From: Ancylobacter crimeensis
GTDB taxonomy: Bacteria; Pseudomonadota; Alphaproteobacteria; Rhizobiales; Xanthobacteraceae
Assembly: GCF_023016805.1 (NCBI RefSeq)
Contig: NZ_JALKCH010000003.1
Coordinates: forward strand, 248,001-312,000
Reading direction: 5' to 3'
DNA length: 64,000 nucleotides
In this document: positions 60,150 to 64,000 of the stretch, piece by piece
How the letters are laid out: each line of letters starts with the position of its first letter
Position numbering within the stretch: position 1 is the stretch's first letter
Notes under the pieces: generated by a model
What the model was told of the DNA's origin: nothing
Database searches by the model: none
The model's input: the letters and a program-made list of their open reading frames with translations, nothing else
Position numbers and translations under genes: made by a program

Positions 60150-61880
60150 TCATTCCGCCGCGGCGAGCTGGGCCGGGCCGCCGGCGGCTCGGGTGAGCAG
60201 AAGCTGGCGGTCGTGGAAGCCGATCAGGCTTGTCCGGTGGCCGACCGAGACGATGGCGGTGTGCGGCAGCCTCTCCCGGATCAGCCGATAGAGCGCCGCC
60301 TCGGCCGGCTCGTCCAGCGCCGAGGTCGCCTCGTCGAGCAGCAGCACGTCCGGCTTCATCAGCAAAGCGCGGCCGATCGCGAAGCGCTGGCGCTCGCCGC
60401 CCGACATCAGGTTGGACCACAGCGCCGTCTCGTCGAGCCGCCCGGCGAAGGCGCCGAGCCCGACATCGGCGAGGACCTGACGGAGCTGGTCGTCGGTGTG
60501 GTCGGCCAGCGGCTCGGGATAGGCCAGCGCCCCGCGCAGCGAGCCGACGGGGAGATAGGGCTTCTGCGGCAGCGACAGCACCTTCGCCCCCGGCGCCACC
60601 GAGACCATGCCGCGGCCATAAGGCCAGATGCCGGACATGGCGCGGATCAGGGTCGACTTGCCTGTGCCGGAGGGCCCGGACAGCAGCACCGCCTCGCCGG
60701 GCCGCACCTTGACGCCATCGACGCTGACGAGGGTCGAGCCGTCCGGCAGGCGCACCTCGGTGTCGTCGAGCGACAGCGCGGTGCCGTCGCGGGTCTCGCC
60801 GCGGCGATAGTCGCTGGACAGCGCCTCGGCCTGCGTCAGGGCGACGGAACGCTCGAAGCCGACCAGACGATCCACCACCGAGCGCCACTCCGCCAGCGTC
60901 TGGTAGGCGTTGATGAAGAACGAGAACGACCCCTGCACCCGGCCGAACGCCGAGGCGGTCTGCATGAGCTGGCCGAGCTGGATCGCCCCGCTGAAATAGG
61001 CCGGCGCCACCACGATGATGGGGAAGATGTCCGAGATCTGGCCATAGCCGGCGGTGAACCAGGTGAGGCGCTTCTGCGCGATCATCAGGCCCCAGTAATT
61101 GTGGACGACCCGGCCGAAACGGTCGAGCAGGCGGGCCTTCTCGACATTCTCACCGTCCATCAGCGCGATTTCCTCGCCGTTCTCGCGCACGCGGACGAGA
61201 TCGACGCGGTAATCGGCCTCGAATTTCTGCTGGTCGTAGTTCAGCTTGATGAGGACGCGGCCGATGAGGTGGGTCAGCCAGGTGCCGACCGCGGCATAGG
61301 CGAAGGCGGCCCACACCAGATAGCCGGGAATCGCGATCTCGTGGCCGGCGACGTGGAAGCGGAAATCGCCCGACAGCCCCCACAGGATGATGGCGAACGA
61401 GGCAAGGCTCGTCACCGCGTTCAGGATGCCGAGGAACAGCGTGATGGTGGAGCTGATATAGGAGCGGATGTCCTCGGCGATGCGCTGGTCGGGGTTGTCG
61501 GCGGTGTCGCCCTTCAGCCGCATCCGGTAATGGGTGTCGCCCTTCAGCCAGGCGGAGAGATACTTCTCCGTCATCCAGGTGCGCCAGCGGATCTCCAGCC
61601 ATTGCCTGAGATAGATCTGGTACACCGCGACGACGATGGCCCCGACCACATAGATGCAGAAGATCAGGAGCTGGTGCTGGAAGGCCGGGAAGTCCTTCTG
61701 CTGGATCGCGTCGTAGAACGCGTTGTTCCACTTGTTCAGAAGAACCGTGACGCCCACCCACGCGAATTCAAGGCTGACCACGATCGCGAGCAGAAGCAGC
61801 CCCGCCCACCGGTCCTCGCCGCGGAAATAGGGAATGGAAAGCCGCCAGACATCGGCGAGGAGTGTCTTGATGGACCGCAA
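60150..61880 (-). CDS. SbmA/BacA-YddA-type ABC transporter (membrane domain fused to ATPase)
   Basis: The 576-residue protein has an N-terminal six-helix membrane domain of the SbmA/BacA family (SIPYFRGEDRWAGLLLLAIV, LNKWNNAFYDAIQQKDFPAF, SYISSTITLFLGILNAV). The ABC domain has Walker A LSGPSGTGKSTLIRAM, signature LMSGGERQRFAIG, Walker B VLLLDEATSALDEP and switch His in SVGHRTSL. The YddA/BacA-like family takes up peptides or cobalamin-type molecules in some relatives. The substrate is unknown here. Confidence 0.92.
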   Translation of the reverse strand: MRSIKTLLADVWRLSIPYFRGEDRWAGLLLLAIVVSLEFAWVGVTVLLNKWNNAFYDAIQQKDFPAFQHQLLIFCIYVVGAIVVAVYQIYLRQWLEIRWRTWMTEKYLSAWLKGDTHYRMRLKGDTADNPDQRIAEDIRSYISSTITLFLGILNAVTSLASFAIILWGLSGDFRFHVAGHEIAIPGYLVWAAFAYAAVGTWLTHLIGRVLIKLNYDQQKFEADYRVDLVRVRENGEEIALMDGENVEKARLLDRFGRVVHNYWGLMIAQKRLTWFTAGYGQISDIFPIIVVAPAYFSGAIQLGQLMQTASAFGRVQGSFSFFINAYQTLAEWRSVVDRLVGFERSVALTQAEALSSDYRRGETRDGTALSLDDTEVRLPDGSTLVSVDGVKVRPGEAVLLSGPSGTGKSTLIRAMSGIWPYGRGMVSVAPGAKVLSLPQKPYLPVGSLRGALAYPEPLADHTDDQLRQVLADVGLGAFAGRLDETALWSNLMSGGERQRFAIGRALLMKPDVLLLDEATSALDEPAEAALYRLIRERLPHTAIVSVGHRTSLIGFHDRQLLLTRAAGGPAQLAAAE

Positions 61881-62049
61881 GGAAGTATCTCCGGCAAGGG
61901 GCGCCTGATGGCCGACCGTGCGAAGCTTAGCCGATTCAATCGCGGCGCGAGGATGGCCGGCACATTAAGCTTTGGAGAGGTTCGCGGCGCGGCCTCGTCC
62001 GGGGGAGGTCTTGACCTTGGGTCATGAAGACGGGTGCAACCAAGAAAAA

Positions 62050-62073
62050 GGCGCGCCCTTTGCGGGGCGCGCC
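62050..62073 (-). terminator. Terminator of the small exported gene at 62130
   Basis: GGCGCGCCC (62050-62058) and GGGCGCGCC (62065-62073) form a perfect 9-base stem. On the minus strand it is followed by TTTTTC (62049 down). It lies 57 bases after the stop of the small exported protein gene. Confidence 0.85.
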
Positions 62074-62129
62074 GGAAGTCGAGACGGTTCAATCGGGACG
62101 ATATACCGGCGCGGCTGCGCCGGAGGCCC

Positions 62130-62360
62130 TCAGCGGGTGCTGCGGGCGTCCTGCTCCACCGAACGACGGATGTAGCTGTCGGACACGTCGGCGGCGTTGC
62201 GGCCTTCCACCACCACGGGGGCGGCGTTCGGCCCGGCGACGGTGGCGTTGTTGACCGTCTGCTGCCAGGCGGCCCGCTCATGGGGGTCCTGCTTGGCCTG
62301 CGCATTGGCGGCGAGGCCGAGGGTGGCGAGAGCGGTCAGCGCGATGAGGGTCTTCTTCAT
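62130..62360 (-). CDS. Small exported protein, paralogue A
   Basis: The 76-residue product has a signal peptide (MKKTLIALTALATLGLAANA, cleavage near AQA) and a short polar mature part (KQDPHERAAWQQTVNNATVA, then VVEGRNAADVSDSYIRRSVE). It resembles the gene at 62702 in the leader and in the KxxP..RAAW motif. It has its own terminator. The function is unknown; I do not recognise a named family. Confidence 0.75.
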   Translation of the reverse strand: MKKTLIALTALATLGLAANAQAKQDPHERAAWQQTVNNATVAGPNAAPVVVEGRNAADVSDSYIRRSVEQDARSTR

Positions 62361-62441
62361 GGGGAGCCTCCGAAGTCTCAGGGGTGACGCCGGTGCCCTC
62401 GGTGAGAGGCCGGCGCCGTTTCGTGAGACTGTTCTATATCG

Positions 62442-62475
62442 CATACGATCTAATCGCATGTCTTTTTATCGTATG
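62442..62475. promoter_or_regulatory. Perfect inverted repeat upstream of paralogue A
   Basis: CATACGAT (62442-62449) and ATCGTATG (62468-62475) are an 8-base inverted repeat with an 18-base T-rich spacer, 80-115 bases before the start of the small exported gene at 62360. An ATCGCAT direct repeat is also present. A promoter or operator role is plausible. Confidence 0.45.
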
Positions 62476-62603
62476 GGAGCCATGCGCGCAGGAGGGGCGG
62501 TTCGCGCCCATGTGATTTGCTCATCTGATTTGCCCATCCGGTTTGCCGATCCGGTTTGCCGCGCCCCTCGGGGGCATCGGAACGAACCCGCCGCAACGAA
62601 AAA

Positions 62604-62628
62604 GGCGCAGCCCTTGCGAGACTGCGCC
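62604..62628 (-). terminator. Terminator of the small exported gene at 62702
   Basis: GGCGCAG (62604-62610) and CTGCGCC (62622-62628) form a stem; the minus strand then reads CTTTTTCG. It lies 73 bases after the stop of the small gene. Confidence 0.7.
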
Positions 62629-62701
62629 CTGTCGCTTTTTTTCCCGCGAAGCCGAACGGCAACGGCCTATCGGGCCGCAGAGCCGGCCCGTGGAGCCGGC
62701 C

Positions 62702-62869
62702 TCACTTCATGGCCGGCTTCTTCGGCTTCACGATGTCGGAGCCCGGATGGGAGCCGCTGAGCGCGGTCGCGCGCCACGCCTTGCGCTGGTCCGGGCTGGG
62801 GCCCTTGGCCTGAACGGCCGTGGCGCCCAGGGCGGCAAGGGTAAGGAGGGCAATGAGGGTCGTCTTCAT
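62702..62869 (-). CDS. Small exported protein, paralogue B
   Basis: The 55-residue product has a signal peptide (MKTTLIALLTLAALGATAVQ, cleavage at about QAK) and a short mature part (GPSPDQRKAWRATALSGSHP, then DIVKPKKPAMK). It shares the leader and the P.QR.AW motif with the gene at 62130. Its ATG has a GGGG-type site. A palindrome GACGTTACGTC (62925-62935) lies upstream. The function is unknown. Confidence 0.75.
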   Translation of the reverse strand: MKTTLIALLTLAALGATAVQAKGPSPDQRKAWRATALSGSHPGSDIVKPKKPAMK

Positions 62870-62924
62870 GGGGAAACCCGATTCCGTGCCGGCCGGGACT
62901 ACCGGGAGGCACCAGCGTTGAGAT

Positions 62925-62935
62925 GACGTTACGTC
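62925..62935. promoter_or_regulatory. Palindrome upstream of paralogue B
   Basis: GACGTTACGTC is a symmetrical 11-base sequence (5-base arms, central T) 56-66 bases before ATG 62869. It could bind a dimeric regulator. The sequence before it is AT-rich compared with its surroundings. Confidence 0.35.
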
Positions 62936-63086
62936 TTGCACGATCAAATCGCCTGCGGCGTGATCGCGTGCGGATTGCTACCGGCAATCGTTGACGCTCG
63001 CGTGACGCCTCTCCCGGATTCGGTGACGAAGCCCGCTTGTTCACCGCTGTGCCGGCCGGGCATATGTCGGCACCCGATCGAGCGCC

Positions 63087-63923
63087 TCAGATGAAGCGCT
63101 TGCGGATGGACTGGCTCACCACGTCCAGCGCGGAGACGGTGAGGATGACGATGATGAGGATGGCCGAGGCCTGCGGGTAGTTGAAGCCGCGGATGGTCTC
63201 GTTGAACGTCATGCCGATGCCGCCGCCGCCGACGATGCCGAGCACGGTGGCCGAGCGGACATTGGATTCGAAGCGGTACAGCGCATAGGAGATCCACAGC
63301 GGCAGCACCTGCGGCACCACGCCGTAGATCACCTCCTGCAGCGAGGAGCCGCCGGTGCCGCGGATGCCTTCCACCGGCGCCGGGTCGATCGCCTCCACCG
63401 CTTCGGAGAACAGCTTGGCGATGACGCCCGTGGTGTGGACGAACAGCGCCAGCACGCCGGCGAACGGGCCGAGGCCCACCGCCGAGATGAAGATGAGCGC
63501 GAAGACCAGTTCGTTGATGGCGCGGCAGGCGTCCATCAGCCGGCGCACGGGAAAGGCGATCCAGCGCGGCGCGACGTTTTCCGCGCACAATATGCCGAAG
63601 GGAATGCCGGCGATGACGGCGAGCGCCGTGCCCCACACCGCGATGGCCAGCGTCTCCACCATGTTCTGGGCATAGACCTGCCAGTCGGTGAAGTCCGGAC
63701 GCAGGAACTCGGCGCCGAGGGTGGCCATGTTGCCGGCGTCGCGCCACAGCAGCAGCGGGTTCATCTCCGCCTCGTGCCAGCAGAACACCAGCACGGCGAC
63801 GACCAGCGCCGCGATGACGAGCCGGACGAGCCGCGTCGCGATCGGGGTGACCGGCGGGGCCGGAAGAGTCGCGGCGGCGGAACGATGGGCGGCGGCGGGA
63901 TCGGCGGTTTGCGAGGCGAGCAT
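63087..63923 (-). CDS. phnE: Phosphonate-type ABC transporter permease
   Basis: The 278-residue protein has six membrane segments, the inner-membrane loop with [30 protein letters not shown] (EAA-like motif), and the PhnE signatures [20 protein letters not shown] and [28 protein letters not shown]. It imports phosphonate, phosphite or a related anion. It starts at 63923; the ATPase and binding-protein genes are probably beyond the right edge. It is cut from them by the window. Confidence 0.9.
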   Translation of the reverse strand: MLASQTADPAAAHRSAAATLPAPPVTPIATRLVRLVIAALVVAVLVFCWHEAEMNPLLLWRDAGNMATLGAEFLRPDFTDWQVYAQNMVETLAIAVWGTALAVIAGIPFGILCAENVAPRWIAFPVRRLMDACRAINELVFALIFISAVGLGPFAGVLALFVHTTGVIAKLFSEAVEAIDPAPVEGIRGTGGSSLQEVIYGVVPQVLPLWISYALYRFESNVRSATVLGIVGGGGIGMTFNETIRGFNYPQASAILIIVILTVSALDVVSQSIRKRFI

Positions 63924-63955
63924 GGATCCTGTCCCTCAGAGGGAAATGTGGGCAC

Positions 63956-63981
63956 GTCATCCCGGCGGCACGTCATCCCGG
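63956..63981. repeat. Tandem GTCATCCCGG elements
   Basis: GTCATCCCGG occurs at 63956-63965 and 63972-63981, spaced 16 bases. It is the end sequence of the palindromic family seen in other spacers and lies upstream of phnE, at the right edge of the window. Confidence 0.5.
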
Positions 63982-64000
63982 AAGCGCGAAGGCACGAACC

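Noticed and set aside
1..64000. CRISPR arrays, transposases, integrases, rRNA genes
   Set aside because: No regularly spaced identical repeats, no DDE or tyrosine recombinase motifs, and no rRNA sequence were seen. The repeated GTCATCCCGG elements are few and not array-like.

Overview
The window is GC-rich (about two thirds G+C by eye) and reads as chromosomal DNA of an alphaproteobacterium of the order Hyphomicrobiales (Rhizobiales). The evidence is a Rhodobacter-type gene transfer agent (GTA) cluster, a MucR regulator, DUF2336, DUF1491, DUF5330 and DUF6456 proteins, a DivJ-like kinase, and a tRNA-His without the extra G-1. Gene order and base composition look most like the Xanthobacteraceae (Ancylobacter, Starkeya, Xanthobacter, Azorhizobium). 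That family placement is an inference.

Positions 1-16687 hold a GTA-like structural cluster on the minus strand, in the classic order: small-terminase-like protein, large terminase, portal, prohead protease, capsid, head-tail connectors, tail tube, tail chaperones, short tape measure, baseplate and hub proteins, NlpC/P60 peptidase, and the start of the giant TIM-barrel tail protein, which runs off the left edge. Three plus-strand genes are set into it: a secreted trypsin-like protease, a 41-residue membrane peptide and an unrecognised ~100-residue protein behind a perfect palindrome. Several spacers are enlarged by palindromic or degenerate direct repeats.

Positions 17342-26736 hold a periplasmic molybdopterin-fold protein with a molbindin (and a probable frameshift in its leader), an FMN reductase, dCTP deaminase, a lactate permease with a divergent FCD regulator, a YcgN-like protein, PBP1A and a DUF1214/DUF1254 pair.

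Positions 26737-36858 look like a cell-cycle and envelope neighbourhood: DUF2336, DUF1491, a peptidoglycan-binding protein and a DivJ-like kinase, with two CtrA-box-like motifs. DUF5330, SufE, DUF6456, a MucR with altered zinc ligands, MsrB and oligopeptidase B follow.

Positions 36928-49849 carry housekeeping genes: a membrane protein with a long Pro-rich linker, Fe-superoxide dismutase, a CorA/ZntB transporter, FolK and FolP, a HerA-like ATPase, an M20 peptidase, a class IV aminotransferase, MeaB, a receiver protein, pyroglutamyl peptidase, and a PQQ-type dehydrogenase with a cytochrome c.

Positions 50185-63923 carry a TauE/TIGR02186 pair, a BA14K-like protein, pseudoazurin, a cold shock protein, tRNA-His, a universal stress protein, a thiamine-precursor ABC permease and binding protein separated by a PAS-GGDEF gene and a TPP riboswitch, a ClC channel, an SbmA/YddA-type ABC protein, two small paralogous exported proteins, and a PhnE-type permease.

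No rRNA, CRISPR array, transposase or plasmid function was seen.
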